A stretch of DNA of 64,000 bases from Micromonospora wenchangensis (GCF_002210435.1 NZ_MZMV01000035.1:1-64000), one strand, 5' to 3'. Positions 1 to 8,898 are shown, numbered from the stretch's first letter. A program made the numbers and translations. Notes: generated by a model not told the origin, from the sequence alone.

Positions 1-53
1 CACCTCGGCTCGCGACTCCGGGGCTCGCAAACCCGGCTCACTCCTCGCGCTCA
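1..53 (-). repeat. Intergenic repeat element, copy A, anchored on the bioF stop codon
   Basis: Read on the minus strand, the sequence after bioF starts with its TGA stop and continues GCGCGAGGAGTGAG, later GAGCCCCGGAGTCGCGAGC. The same framework (TGA, GCGCGGGGAG, GAGCCCCGCAGTCGCGAAC) follows sbcC at 29249-29302. Both copies begin exactly at the stop codon of the gene in front. The element may continue past the window edge. A dispersed intergenic repeat family is inferred from two copies only. Confidence 0.6.
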
Positions 54-1187
54 CGGGGCGCACTCCACTATGGCCTCCAGGGCGTGTTCGAAGTCCGCTC
101 GGGTGACCCCGGCCGAGAGGGTCAGCCGCAACCGGGAGCGGTGGTCCGGGGTGGACGGCGGGCGGAAGCAGCCGACGGCGACCCCCCGGTCCCGGCAGTC
201 GGCCGCCCAGGCGGTGGCGGCCTCCGGTCCGGGGGCGGTCACCGAGACCACCGCGCCGTCGGGGGCGGACACGGTCAGCCCGGCCGCGCGGAGACGACGT
301 ACCGCGTGCCGGGCCCGGTCGGCCAGCTCGGCACGCAGGTCGTCGGCGGTCCGGGCCAGCGCCACGGCGGCGCGTACCCCGGCGGCGACCGCGGGCGGCG
401 GCGCGGTGTCGAAGATGAAGGTGCGCCCGGTCTCCACCAGGTGCCTGACGAACCCAGCCGGACCGGCGACCACCCCACCGGCACCACCGAGCGCCTTGGA
501 CAGGGTCGCGGTGACCACCACGTCCGGCGCACCGGCGAGCCCGGCGGCGGCCACCGCGCCGGCCCCGGCCGGGCCGGTGACGCCAAGCGCGTGCGCGTCG
601 TCGACCAGCAGCAACGCGCCGTGCCGCCGGGCCACGGCGTGTAGCGCGGCCAGCGGAGCGAGGTCGCCGTCGACGGAGAAGACGGACTCGGTGACCACCA
701 CCGCCGGGCGGCCCGGCGCGGCGGCGAGCGCGGCGGCCACGGCGTCGACGTCGGCGTGCGGGGTGACCACCGTCTCCGCGCCGGAGATCCGGCAGCCGTC
801 GATCAGCGAGGCGTGGTTGTGGGCGTCGGAGACGAGCAGGGTACGCGGTGAGACCAGGCCCCGGACGGCCGCCAGGTTGGCCAGGTAACCGGAGGAGAAC
901 ACCAGCGCCCGTTCGACGCCGAGCCAGTCGGCCAGCTCGTCCTCCAGCGCGTGGTGGACGTCGGTGGACCCGCGCACCAGCCGGGAGCCGGTGGCGCCCA
1001 ACCCGTACCCGGCCAGCGCCCGGCCGGCGGCGGCGACCACCTCGGGGTGGGTGGCCAGGCCCAGGTAGTCGTTGCCGGCCAGGTCGGTCACCCGGTCGCC
1101 GACGGCGCGGGGGCGCAGGGTGCGGGTGAGCCCCGCCTTCGCCCGCAGCGCGGCCCGGCGGTCCAGGGCCGCCAGCCAGTCCGCCAC
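51..1187 (-). CDS. bioF: 8-amino-7-oxononanoate synthase (BioF)
   Basis: PLP-dependent enzyme that joins a pimeloyl thioester to L-alanine in the first step of biotin ring assembly; cytosolic. The 378-aa length is normal for the alpha-oxoamine synthase family. Visible are the N-terminal NDYLGL segment (about residue 39), the SDAHNHAS cofactor-pocket motif (120), DDAHALG (196-202) and the Schiff-base lysine K231 in TLSKALGG. The GTG start at 1187 follows GGAGG about nine bases upstream; the nearer ATG at 1194 is out of frame. It diverges from bioB across about 230 bp that must hold both promoters. The stop codon lies inside a dispersed repeat. Confidence 0.95.
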   Translation of the reverse strand: MADWLAALDRRAALRAKAGLTRTLRPRAVGDRVTDLAGNDYLGLATHPEVVAAAGRALAGYGLGATGSRLVRGSTDVHHALEDELADWLGVERALVFSSGYLANLAAVRGLVSPRTLLVSDAHNHASLIDGCRISGAETVVTPHADVDAVAAALAAAPGRPAVVVTESVFSVDGDLAPLAALHAVARRHGALLLVDDAHALGVTGPAGAGAVAAAGLAGAPDVVVTATLSKALGGAGGVVAGPAGFVRHLVETGRTFIFDTAPPPAVAAGVRAAVALARTADDLRAELADRARHAVRRLRAAGLTVSAPDGAVVSVTAPGPEAATAWAADCRDRGVAVGCFRPPSTPDHRSRLRLTLSAGVTRADFEHALEAIVECAP

Positions 1188-1406
1188 CGGTCATCGCCTC
1201 CGTCCGCCACTGCACCCGTCCCGCCCGGCTCGTGCCGCCTGACGGATGGGCGGCGCTGCCGCCGCCGGGCGAAATTACCATCCGCCGGGCCGGCACCGGC
1301 GTGGCGGCGGGGCCGCCGCCACGCCGCGCGGGCGGGGCGGCCAGCGGGGCCGGAGGGGTGGCCCGGGGCCGGCGGCTCGGGCGTTTCCCGGCCCGCACCG
1401 GCCTTG

Positions 1407-1420
1407 TAGGGTACGAGCCA
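1407..1420 (+). promoter_or_regulatory. Leaderless promoter of bioB
   Basis: A -10-like TAGGGT (1407-1412) lies seven bases before the ATG at 1420, and no Shine-Dalgarno sequence is present. This is the geometry of a leaderless transcript, where transcription starts at the A of the start codon. The same arrangement recurs before many genes in this window. Confidence 0.6.
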
Positions 1421-2415
1421 TGCCAGAGATCCTCGACCAGGCCCGGACCCAGGTGCTGGGCGACGGCGTCGGCCTCGACCAGGCCGGTGTCCTCGCGGTG
1501 CTGACCCTGCCCGACGAGCACCTCACCGCCGCCCTCCAGCTCGCCCACGAGGTGCGGATGCGCTGGTGCGGTCCGGAGGTCGAGGTCGAGGGGATCGTCT
1601 CGCTGAAGACCGGCGGCTGCCCGGAGGACTGCCACTTCTGCTCGCAGTCCGGCCTGTTCACCTCGCCGGTCCGGTCGGTGTGGCTGGACATCCCGTCGCT
1701 GGTGGAGGCGGCGAAGCAGACGGCGGCGACCGGGGCGAGCGAGTTCTGCATCGTGGCCGCCGTGCGCGGCCCCGACGACCGGCTGATGAAGCAGATGCGC
1801 GAGGGGGTCGCCGCGATCCGCGCGGAGGTCGACATCCAGGTCGCCGCGTCGCTGGGCATGCTCAGCCAGGAGCAGGTCGACGACCTGGTCGAGATGGGTG
1901 TGCACCGCTACAACCACAACCTGGAGACCTGCCGCTCGTACTTCCCGAACGTGGTCACCACGCACTCGTGGGAGGAGCGCTGGGAGACCCTGCGGATGGT
2001 CCGCGAATCGGGCATGGAGGTCTGCTGCGGTGGCATCCTCGGCCTCGGCGAGACCGTGGAGCAGCGCGCCGAGTTCGCCGCGCAGCTCGCCGAGCTGGAC
2101 CCGCACGAGGTGCCGCTGAACTTCCTCAACCCGCGTCCGGGCACGCCGCTGGGCGACCGGCCGGTGGTGGAGGGCAAGGACGCGCTGCGGGCCATCGCCG
2201 CGTTCCGGCTGGCCATGCCGCGCACCATCCTGCGGTACGCGGGCGGCCGGGAGATCACCCTCGGTGACCTGGGTACCCGCGACGGCCTGCTCGGCGGGAT
2301 CAACGCGGTGATCGTCGGTAACTACCTGACCACGCTGGGTCGGCCGGCGACCGACGACCTGAAGCTGCTCGACGAGCTGAAGATGCCGGTCAAGGCGCTC
2401 TCCGCCACCCTGTGA
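1420..2415 (+). CDS. bioB: Biotin synthase (BioB), radical SAM enzyme
   Basis: Converts dethiobiotin to biotin by inserting sulfur, using a radical-SAM 4Fe-4S cluster and a sacrificial Fe-S cluster. The cluster motif CPEDCHFC (C67, C71, C74) is intact, and YNHNLET and the conserved NFLNPRPGTPL segment are present. From ATG 1420 the product is 331 aa, a usual BioB length. An upstream in-frame extension to 1246 is proline/glycine-rich and non-conserved, and ATG 1420 sits behind a leaderless -10 box, so the short form is preferred. bsaP follows within 5 bp, so the two are co-transcribed. Confidence 0.96.
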   Translation: MPEILDQARTQVLGDGVGLDQAGVLAVLTLPDEHLTAALQLAHEVRMRWCGPEVEVEGIVSLKTGGCPEDCHFCSQSGLFTSPVRSVWLDIPSLVEAAKQTAATGASEFCIVAAVRGPDDRLMKQMREGVAAIRAEVDIQVAASLGMLSQEQVDDLVEMGVHRYNHNLETCRSYFPNVVTTHSWEERWETLRMVRESGMEVCCGGILGLGETVEQRAEFAAQLAELDPHEVPLNFLNPRPGTPLGDRPVVEGKDALRAIAAFRLAMPRTILRYAGGREITLGDLGTRDGLLGGINAVIVGNYLTTLGRPATDDLKLLDELKMPVKALSATL

Positions 2416-2419
2416 GGTG

Positions 2420-2668
2420 ATGATGACCGACGCGGGTGACCCGACCGACGAGGACCGTACGACCCGGTCCGCCGTACTGACATCGGCCGCGACCTGGTGC
2501 GACCGCTGTGGCGCGGACGCCACGGCGGGCCCGCACCCGGGTTGCGCGGCGGCCCGGGTGCTGGAGCCCCCGCGCTACTGCGGGCACTGCCGACGGCGGA
2601 TGAAGGTGCAGGTGCTGCCGGTCGGCTGGGCGGCGGTCTGCGTCGAGCACGGCGAGCGGCGGGGCTGA
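2420..2668 (+). CDS. bsaP: Biotin synthase auxiliary protein, BsaP-like
   Basis: Small 82-aa protein starting 4 bp after the bioB stop. It has cysteine pairs WCDRC and YCGHC plus single cysteines in HPGC and AVCVEHG, a likely metal or Fe-S site. Actinobacterial bioB genes are commonly followed by such a protein; the mycobacterial one (Rv1590/BsaP) is known to be needed for biotin synthase activity, probably by servicing its Fe-S cluster. Assignment here rests on position, size and cysteine pattern. Start choice is uncertain among GTG 2417, ATG 2420 and ATG 2423. The GNAT gene begins 4 bp downstream. Confidence 0.75.
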   Translation: MMTDAGDPTDEDRTTRSAVLTSAATWCDRCGADATAGPHPGCAAARVLEPPRYCGHCRRRMKVQVLPVGWAAVCVEHGERRG

Positions 2669-2671
2669 CGC

Positions 2672-3178
2672 GTGCTGCGCGGGCGGGCGGTGACGCTGCG
2701 ACCGGTGACGGAGGCGGACGTGCCCGCCCTGGCCGCGATCCGGGCCACCCCCGAGGTGCACCGTTGGTGGCGTGGCGGCGACGACCTGGCCGCGTCGGCA
2801 CGGGCCGACCTGGCCGACGACGCGCTGACGGTCTACGTGATCGAGCACGCGGGCCGGCTGGTCGGGGCGATCCAGTGGTACGCCGAAACCGACCCGGACT
2901 ACCGCCACGCCAGCCTGGACGTCTTCCTCGACCCGGCGGCACGCGGCAACGGGCTGGGCGGGGACGCGGTCCGCACCCTGGTCCGGCACCTGGTCGACGA
3001 GTACGGCCACCATCGGTTCACCATCGACCCGGCGGCGGCGAACACGGCCGCGATCCGGGCGTACGCGAAGGTGGGGTTCCGCCCGGTGGGCGTCATGCGG
3101 CGGTACGAGCGGGGCGCGGACGGGCGCTGGCACGACGCGCTGCTGATGGACCTGCTCGCGGAGGAACTGGCCGACTGA
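2672..3178 (+). CDS. GNAT N-acetyltransferase, AAC(6')-like
   Basis: 168-aa single-domain GNAT enzyme that moves an acetyl group from acetyl-CoA to an amine. N-terminal VTLRPVTEADVPAL is the classic first strand, DPAARGNGLGGDAV is the acetyl-CoA-binding motif A, and NTAAIRAYAKVGFRPVG is the C-terminal motif. The pattern resembles the AAC(6')-Ib/RimJ-like branch, but resistance activity cannot be concluded. GTG start at 2672, 3 bp after bsaP, so probably the last gene of the bioB operon. The substrate is unknown. Confidence 0.85.
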   Translation: MLRGRAVTLRPVTEADVPALAAIRATPEVHRWWRGGDDLAASARADLADDALTVYVIEHAGRLVGAIQWYAETDPDYRHASLDVFLDPAARGNGLGGDAVRTLVRHLVDEYGHHRFTIDPAAANTAAIRAYAKVGFRPVGVMRRYERGADGRWHDALLMDLLAEELAD

Positions 3179-3186
3179 AACCGGGC

Positions 3187-3224
3187 GGGGCGTGCCCGGC
3201 ACCCTCAGGTGCCGGACACGCCCC
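3187..3224. terminator. Bidirectional terminator hairpin
   Basis: Arms 3187-3203 and 3208-3224 form a 17-bp stem with one mismatch and a CTCA loop, between the convergent GNAT and xylanase genes. No T-tract, as is usual in actinomycetes. Confidence 0.8.
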
Positions 3225-3249
3225 GGTGGTTCAGCGGGCGAAGGTGCGC

Positions 3250-5724
3250 CTAGCGCTGGAGGGTGAGGACACCCGGCCGCCACGGCAGCAGGTTGTAGTC
3301 GGTGTTCGCGTTCGGGTCCTTGCCCTGGTAGAGCAACTGCAGGTTGCAGGCGTCGACGGTCTTGGTCTGGTCCGGGTTGGTGCGGACCAGGTCACCGTGG
3401 CTGATGTCGTTGGTCCACGTGGCGCCGCTGTTGGCCTTGCCGGCGAAGGGGTTGCTCTCGCTGGTGGCCTGCGGGGTCCACGAGCCGCCCAGGCTGCTGG
3501 AGGTGAACGAGCGGAAGTAGCGCTGCCCCTGGCTCCCGATCGCCTCGACGAGCATCAGGTACTGGTTCTGGCCCGCCACCTTGTAGACCTCGACACCCTC
3601 GAACAGGTTGTTCGTCGAGTCGGTCATGACCGTCGTGTAGCTCGAACCGAAGCTGCCCGGGAAGTTCCCCAGCGGCATGCTCGACCGGTAGATCTTGCCG
3701 TTGTCCCCGGCGAAGAACAGGTACATGTTCTGGTCGTCACCGATGAGGGTCTGGTCGATCACACCGTACGGGGCGTCCGGGAGGGTGGCGGTGGACAGCG
3801 TCTGCGCCGAGGACCAGCCGTTGGCGTTGGTCGGGTCGCTCGACGTCTTGTAGCTGAACGAGGTCGGCCCCCACTGGTACGCCAGCACCCAGATGTTCTT
3901 CGGGGCGAAGTACAGCAGGGTGGGCGCGACGGTGCCCTGGCTCATGCCGTTCTGGCTGGCCGAGGCCATGTCGGACCAGTTGGTGAACGTGCCGAAGTTC
4001 ATCGAGCTGTACTGGCCGCTGCTGTTGACGTACGAGCCGTAGACCAGGTGCTTGCCGTTGTAGACGACGTTGGTGAAGTCCTTCAGCGAGACCCAGCCGT
4101 TCTTCGGGCTGGTCAGCGCGCCGGTCGACGACCACCGGTAGGTCGACGGGAGGGCGCAGCCGCCCGCCGGGGGCGTGGTAGGCGGCGGGGTCGTGGTGGG
4201 CGGCGTCGTGGTCGGCGGCGTGGTGCTACCGGCGAAGTCGGTGCGCCACTGCTGGTTGGTCTGGCCGTGGCAGTCGTACAACTGGACCTGCTGGCCGTTG
4301 CCGGTGCCCCAGACGTCCAGGCAGCGGCCGGACTGCACGCCGCTGATGGTGCCGTTGGCGTTGATGTTCCACTGCTGGTTGGCCCCGCTGTTGCAGTCCC
4401 AGATGATGATCCCGGTGCCGTTGGCGGTGGCCGCGCCGTTGGCGTCCAGGCACTTGGTGCCGTAGACCCGCAACTGCTTGCTGCTGGTGTACGTCCACTG
4501 CTGGTTCGACTGGCTGTTGCAGTCGTAGAGCTGCACCCGGGTGCCGTTGGTCTGGGTGGCGTTCGGCACGTCGATGCAGCGGTTCGACTGCACGCCGACG
4601 ATCCGGCCGGCGCCGCCGCTCGGCGGCGGGGTCGTGGTGGGCGGGGTCGTGGTCGGCGGGCCCGTGGTCGGCCCGGAGGTCGGGGGGGCCGCGTTGAGCG
4701 CGTTGAGGACCGAGTTGTACGCGGCCTTCTTGTTGCCGCTGCTGTCGAAGAGCAGCGGGCTCTCGTTGGAGCGCCAGGAGTCGCTGTCGCGCACGCCCCA
4801 CACGGTGATGCCGATGCAGCGCGGCACGTTCAGGCACGCCTGGGTCAGCCCGGCGTACTGGGTGGTCGAGGAGTTCGTGACGTCGACCTCGGTCAGCGCC
4901 ACGTCCACCCCGAGGGCGGCGAAGCTGGACAGCGTGGTCTGGAAGTTGCTCGGCAGCGAGCTGCCCCCGGTGAAGTGGGTCTGCAGGCCGACGCAGTCGA
5001 TCGGCACGCCCCGGGACTTGAAGTCCTGGATCATGCGGTAGACGCCCTGCGTCTTGCCGTACGACCAGTTCTCGATGTTGTAGTCGTTGTAGCAGAGCTT
5101 GACCGACGGGTCGGCGGCCCGCGCGGTGCGGAACGCCACCTCGATCCAGTCGTTGCCGGTGCTCTGGAGGTTCGACGACCGGCGGCTGCCGTCCTCGTTG
5201 AACGCCTCGTTGACCACGTCCCATGCGGCGAGCTTGCCCTTGTAGTGGCCCATCACGCCGTTGATGTGGTCGATCATCGCCTGCCGCAGGGTGCTGCCGC
5301 TGAGGCTCTGCATCCACGGCGGCTGCTGCGCGTGCCAGGCCAGGGTGTGCCCACGGACCTTCAGGCCACGCTGGGTCGCCCAGTTGTAGATCTGGTCACC
5401 GGAGCTGAAGTTGAACTGGCCCCGCTGGGGCTGCGTCGCCTCCGGCTTCATCTCGTTCTCGGCGGTGATCATGTTGAACTCGCGGCCGGCGATCGTGCTG
5501 TACGTCGAGTCGCCGAGCCGGCCGGCCGCGATCGCCGTGCCGAAGTACCGGCCCGACTGCGCGGCGGCCGCGCCCAGCGTGCTCGCGGCGGCGTTCGCCG
5601 ACGGCATCATCACCGCGGCGGCTGCCACCGTCACGACGCCGACCGCGCCGGCGAGCAGCGCCCGGACGGCGGGCGATCGCCGTCGCCGGCTGCCGCCGTG
5701 TTGGACGGATGGACTCGTTGCCAT
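3250..5724 (-). CDS. Secreted GH10 xylanase - CBM13 - GH62 arabinofuranosidase
   Basis: Trimodular arabinoxylan-degrading enzyme of 824 aa. Residues 1-47: Sec signal peptide with a basic start and an AlaAla cleavage region. About 50-345: GH10 endo-xylanase with acid/base E173 in WDVVNEAF and nucleophile E279 in ALTEVDV. Pro/Thr linker, then about 372-497: ricin-B-type CBM13 with QQW repeats at 408, 450 and 491. Second Pro/Thr linker, then about 523-824: GH62 alpha-L-arabinofuranosidase (WVSLKDFTNVVYNGKH, PDAPYGVIDQT, FEGVEVYK). ATG 5724 is chosen because AAGGAG lies six bases upstream; the longer frame to 5748 adds eight unlikely residues. Main-chain and side-chain activities in one chain suit arabinosylated xylan. 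No CebR box is seen upstream; a GTTTCGGAA direct repeat is. Confidence 0.95.
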   Translation of the reverse strand: MATSPSVQHGGSRRRRSPAVRALLAGAVGVVTVAAAAVMMPSANAAASTLGAAAAQSGRYFGTAIAAGRLGDSTYSTIAGREFNMITAENEMKPEATQPQRGQFNFSSGDQIYNWATQRGLKVRGHTLAWHAQQPPWMQSLSGSTLRQAMIDHINGVMGHYKGKLAAWDVVNEAFNEDGSRRSSNLQSTGNDWIEVAFRTARAADPSVKLCYNDYNIENWSYGKTQGVYRMIQDFKSRGVPIDCVGLQTHFTGGSSLPSNFQTTLSSFAALGVDVALTEVDVTNSSTTQYAGLTQACLNVPRCIGITVWGVRDSDSWRSNESPLLFDSSGNKKAAYNSVLNALNAAPPTSGPTTGPPTTTPPTTTPPPSGGAGRIVGVQSNRCIDVPNATQTNGTRVQLYDCNSQSNQQWTYTSSKQLRVYGTKCLDANGAATANGTGIIIWDCNSGANQQWNINANGTISGVQSGRCLDVWGTGNGQQVQLYDCHGQTNQQWRTDFAGSTTPPTTTPPTTTPPPTTPPAGGCALPSTYRWSSTGALTSPKNGWVSLKDFTNVVYNGKHLVYGSYVNSSGQYSSMNFGTFTNWSDMASASQNGMSQGTVAPTLLYFAPKNIWVLAYQWGPTSFSYKTSSDPTNANGWSSAQTLSTATLPDAPYGVIDQTLIGDDQNMYLFFAGDNGKIYRSSMPLGNFPGSFGSSYTTVMTDSTNNLFEGVEVYKVAGQNQYLMLVEAIGSQGQRYFRSFTSSSLGGSWTPQATSESNPFAGKANSGATWTNDISHGDLVRTNPDQTKTVDACNLQLLYQGKDPNANTDYNLLPWRPGVLTLQR

Positions 5725-5838
5725 CGTGGTCTCCTTGCTGGCCAACACCCGGGCCGTCGGGGCGGGACGGCCGGACGTGTGCGGTTGTTAAATCTAGTGC
5801 CGTCGATGTTTCCATCTTGCACCGGCCGGAACAAAGGT

Positions 5839-5858
5839 GTTTCGGAAAAGTTTCGGAA
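5839..5858 (-). promoter_or_regulatory. Direct repeat upstream of the xylanase gene (candidate xylan-response operator)
   Basis: Two exact copies of GTTTCGGAA (5839-5847 and 5850-5858), centred one helical turn (11 bp) apart, lie about 115 bp before the xylanase start; on the gene strand they read TTCCGAAAC twice. CGAAA-type repeats are known in promoters of Streptomyces xylanase and xyloside genes. The role here is inferred. Confidence 0.5.
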
Positions 5859-5885
5859 CATTTTTGGCCCGGTGCGACCCGACGC

Positions 5886-5924
5886 GACGTGGCCGGTCAC
5901 CGCGGGTGCGGTGCCGGCCACGTC
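5886..5924 (-). terminator. Terminator of the GH9 cellulase gene
   Basis: Arms 5886-5903 and 5908-5924 pair over 17 bp with one bulged base and a four-base loop, starting 11 bp after the cellulase stop codon. Confidence 0.75.
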
Positions 5925-5934
5925 ACGTCGACGC

Positions 5935-8898
5935 TCAGGAGACCGTGCAGGTCGCCCCGTTGAGGGTGAAGCTCGTCGGCTTCGGGTTGCTGCCGGTGTG
6001 GGTGCCGTTGAACCCGATGCTGGTGGACGCGCCGGGGGCCAGCGCCCCGTTGTAGGTCATGCTGGTCGCGGTCACCGCCGTACCGGTCTGGGCGAACGTC
6101 GCCGACCAGCCCTGGCCGACCTTCTGCCCCGTGCTGGGGAAGCTGAAGGCGAGCGTCCAGCCGTTGAGCGCGGCCGTGCCGGTGTTGGTGACGGTGATGC
6201 TGGCGGTGAAGCCGTTGGTCCAGTCGCTGGTGGTGTAACCGACCTTGCACGACGACGCGGGGTCGGTCGGGGGCGGCGTGGTCGGCGGAGGCGTGGTCGG
6301 CGGCGGGGTCACCGACCCGGTGGTCCGCACGGTGACCGTCGGCGACGGGGTGGACGGGTTGCCGGCCGCGTCCACCGCCACCACGTAGAGCCCGTACGAG
6401 GTGTCCGGCGTCAGCCCGGTCACCTGGGCGGTGGTGCCGGTGCTCGTGGCGACGACGAGATGGGCCGGCCAGGACGTCTTGTAGACCCGGTAACCGGTGA
6501 CCCCGACGTTGTCGGTGGACGGCGTCCAGCTCAGGGTGAGCCCGGTCGCGCCGATGTTCGACGCGGTCGGGGTGCCGGGCGGGGTCGGCCCGCTGGTGTC
6601 CGAACCGGTGCCCGCCGGGGTGGCCACGGCGAGCGGCGACGACCACAACGAGCTGTTGCCGGCGCCGTCGCGGGCCAGGACCGAGAACCGGTAGTTGCTG
6701 GCCGGCGAGAGGTTGGTCAGGGTCAGGCTGTTGGTGGTGGTGCGGAAGGTGGAGCGCACGTCGCTGCCGACCGGCTCCATGGCGACGTCGTAGCCGGCCA
6801 GGCCGCTGCCACCGGTGTCGGTGGAGGCGGGCCAGGTCAGCGTCATGCCGGTGGAGGTGATGGCCGAGGCGACCGGGGTGCCGGGGACGGTGGGCGGGGT
6901 GGTGTCCGTCGGCGTCGAGGTCGGCTCGTCACCCCAGACCCGGGTGGTCCCGGCGTACAGCGGCACCTTCGGGTTCGGGCCGGCGGTGGCCTGGTACGAC
7001 GGGTCGTTGGTCGGGTCCCAGGTGCCGCCCTCCGGTACGCCGATCTTGAACTGCACCTCCATCCGGTGCTGTGACTGCCCGGCCGGGGCGATCGTCTGGC
7101 CGGTGCAGTCCACCTCGACGTACCAGATGTCCCCGGAAAGCTGCTTCGCGGTGGACGGCGACGGGCAACCCTGGGTGTAGCCGGGGGTGACCTGCACGGC
7201 GGTGCTGCCCTCGGGGCGGAAGTAGTAGCGGAACTTCCCGTTGGTCAGCGCCCGCGCCGGGAACGCCGACTTGTTGTAGATGATCGCCTTGAGCCCGGTG
7301 GCCCGGGGCTCGGCCTGCATCACCGTGGTCTCCACGGTCAGCTCGGCGATGTCCGGGGTCTCCGGGGTGGGGAAATTGGCGAGCGGGGTGCCGCCGTACT
7401 CCTGGGAGAGCCGGGCCAGGGCGGAGGTGAAACCGGCGTTGTAGTCGGTGGCGACCTCGTTCATCACGTAGTCCGACCGGCTGTCGGTGTAGGCGTCGTT
7501 GGCCGCCGACGGGCCGCCGACCAGCGCGCCGTAGAGCACGTGCCGGGTCTCCACCGGCACCGTCTGGCTGTCCCACCAGGAGCCGTGTGCGGTGCGGTGG
7601 TGCGGGTTCTTCGGCGCGTTCTTGCCGAACCCGATCACGTAGCTGGAGTTGCGCGGGTTGTCGCCGAGGGCGTAGTTGATCTGCCGGACGGCGAAGTCGT
7701 GGAACCGGGCCTTGCGGGTGGCGTCGGTGGTCTTGTCGCTGTAGACCAGTGCCGCGAAGCTGGTGTTGGCGGCGTACCGCAGCGCGCCCCAGGAGTCGAG
7801 GACGGCCATCCCGCCCGGCGAGTAGGGCACCTTCTGACCGTTGACGCCGACCGTCCAGTAGTCGAGCCACCGGTTGGCGTCGTCGACGTACTTCTGCTTG
7901 CCGGTCAGGTTGGCCAGCAGCACGTACGCCCCGAACTGCTTGTTGTCCCAGGCGATCGTCCACTTGTAGGACCGGGTGGTGGACTGCGGCTCGGTGCCGA
8001 GCTTGTCGTACTCGCTCTCGGCCTTGGCCAGGTAGCTGGCGTCGCCGGTGGCCCGGTGCAGCCAGATCGCGCCCCAGACCAACTCGTCCTGGTAGCCGCT
8101 CCACGACTTGTAGAAGCTCGTCGCGTCGGTGATGCACTCGTGGTAGCTCTTGCGCACCGTGTCGGCGAACGTGTAGAGCTGCTTGGCGTGGGTGAGCAGC
8201 TTGTCGGCGTAGGCGGCGTCGGTGGGCCGGAACACCATCGACGACGCGGCCATCGCCGCCGCCGTCTCCCCCGCCAGGTCCGCGCCGCCACAGCTGGCAT
8301 CGATCTTGTACGCGGGCCGCGCCATCGGCAGCACCTCGGCCGGACCCCACCACTTGTGGTCGTCGTCGCCCTTGCCGACCTGCCCGTAGAGCACGTTGGC
8401 CGAGGGGTGCGCCTTAATGAAGTAGTCGTTGACGAAGCGCAGGTTGTTCAGCAGCGGGGTGAGCTGCCCGGCGGCGACGTACCCGTCGCGGTACTCCACC
8501 GCACCCCAGGCAAGCATGGTGGCGCTGAACGCCATCGGGAAGCCGAACTTCACGTGGTCACCGGCGTCGTACCAGCCGCCGGTGAGGTCCACGCCGACGT
8601 CCGCGCCGTCGGTGAGCGCGGAGTCGCCGCGCCAGGAGACCCGGTTCCAGGACGGCTTCTTGCCTGACTGCTGCGCCTCGTAGAACAGCAGCGACTTCTG
8701 CAACGCCTCGGGGTAGTTGAACATGCCGGTGCCGGCGGCCTCGGCGCGTCCGGCGACGGTGGGGGCGGCGCCGGCGGTGAGCGGGAGCGCGCCGATGGCG
8801 AGAGTCAGACCGCTGGCCAGGGCGGCACCGGCGGCGAGCAGGCGGCGGAGCCGGGCCCGGCCCGCGCCCGACCGGCCGGGCCGGTTCGGGTGCTGCAT
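5935..8898 (-). CDS. Secreted GH9 cellulase, GH9-CBM3-FN3-FN3-CBM2
   Basis: 987-aa exported (endo)processive cellulase. Signal peptide 1-45; GH9 catalytic domain from about 57 to 500 with the catalytic aspartates in WYDAGDHVKF (D111/D114) and the C-terminal glutamate in NEVATDYNAGF; then a CBM3 (probably the 3c type that feeds a cellulose chain into GH9), two fibronectin-III domains (PPTVPGTP..., PTPPGTPTASN...), a PPPTTPPP linker and a C-terminal CBM2. This is the layout of Thermobifida Cel9A-type processive endoglucanases. ATG 8898 has AGGAG six bases upstream; the frame extends to 9057 but would run through the operator. A perfect 12-bp CebR-type palindrome lies 115 bp upstream, so cellobiose induction is likely. 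Confidence 0.95.
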   Translation of the reverse strand: MQHPNRPGRSGAGRARLRRLLAAGAALASGLTLAIGALPLTAGAAPTVAGRAEAAGTGMFNYPEALQKSLLFYEAQQSGKKPSWNRVSWRGDSALTDGADVGVDLTGGWYDAGDHVKFGFPMAFSATMLAWGAVEYRDGYVAAGQLTPLLNNLRFVNDYFIKAHPSANVLYGQVGKGDDDHKWWGPAEVLPMARPAYKIDASCGGADLAGETAAAMAASSMVFRPTDAAYADKLLTHAKQLYTFADTVRKSYHECITDATSFYKSWSGYQDELVWGAIWLHRATGDASYLAKAESEYDKLGTEPQSTTRSYKWTIAWDNKQFGAYVLLANLTGKQKYVDDANRWLDYWTVGVNGQKVPYSPGGMAVLDSWGALRYAANTSFAALVYSDKTTDATRKARFHDFAVRQINYALGDNPRNSSYVIGFGKNAPKNPHHRTAHGSWWDSQTVPVETRHVLYGALVGGPSAANDAYTDSRSDYVMNEVATDYNAGFTSALARLSQEYGGTPLANFPTPETPDIAELTVETTVMQAEPRATGLKAIIYNKSAFPARALTNGKFRYYFRPEGSTAVQVTPGYTQGCPSPSTAKQLSGDIWYVEVDCTGQTIAPAGQSQHRMEVQFKIGVPEGGTWDPTNDPSYQATAGPNPKVPLYAGTTRVWGDEPTSTPTDTTPPTVPGTPVASAITSTGMTLTWPASTDTGGSGLAGYDVAMEPVGSDVRSTFRTTTNSLTLTNLSPASNYRFSVLARDGAGNSSLWSSPLAVATPAGTGSDTSGPTPPGTPTASNIGATGLTLSWTPSTDNVGVTGYRVYKTSWPAHLVVATSTGTTAQVTGLTPDTSYGLYVVAVDAAGNPSTPSPTVTVRTTGSVTPPPTTPPPTTPPPTDPASSCKVGYTTSDWTNGFTASITVTNTGTAALNGWTLAFSFPSTGQKVGQGWSATFAQTGTAVTATSMTYNGALAPGASTSIGFNGTHTGSNPKPTSFTLNGATCTVS

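Noticed and set aside
2672..3178. Aminoglycoside resistance gene
   Set aside because: The GNAT resembles AAC(6') in pattern, but sits in a biotin operon and similarity alone does not show resistance.
2497..7074. 1525-codon open frame on the plus strand
   Set aside because: Runs antisense through the xylanase and cellulase genes; its product is low-complexity Arg/Gly/Ala and carries no domain. A high-GC shadow frame.
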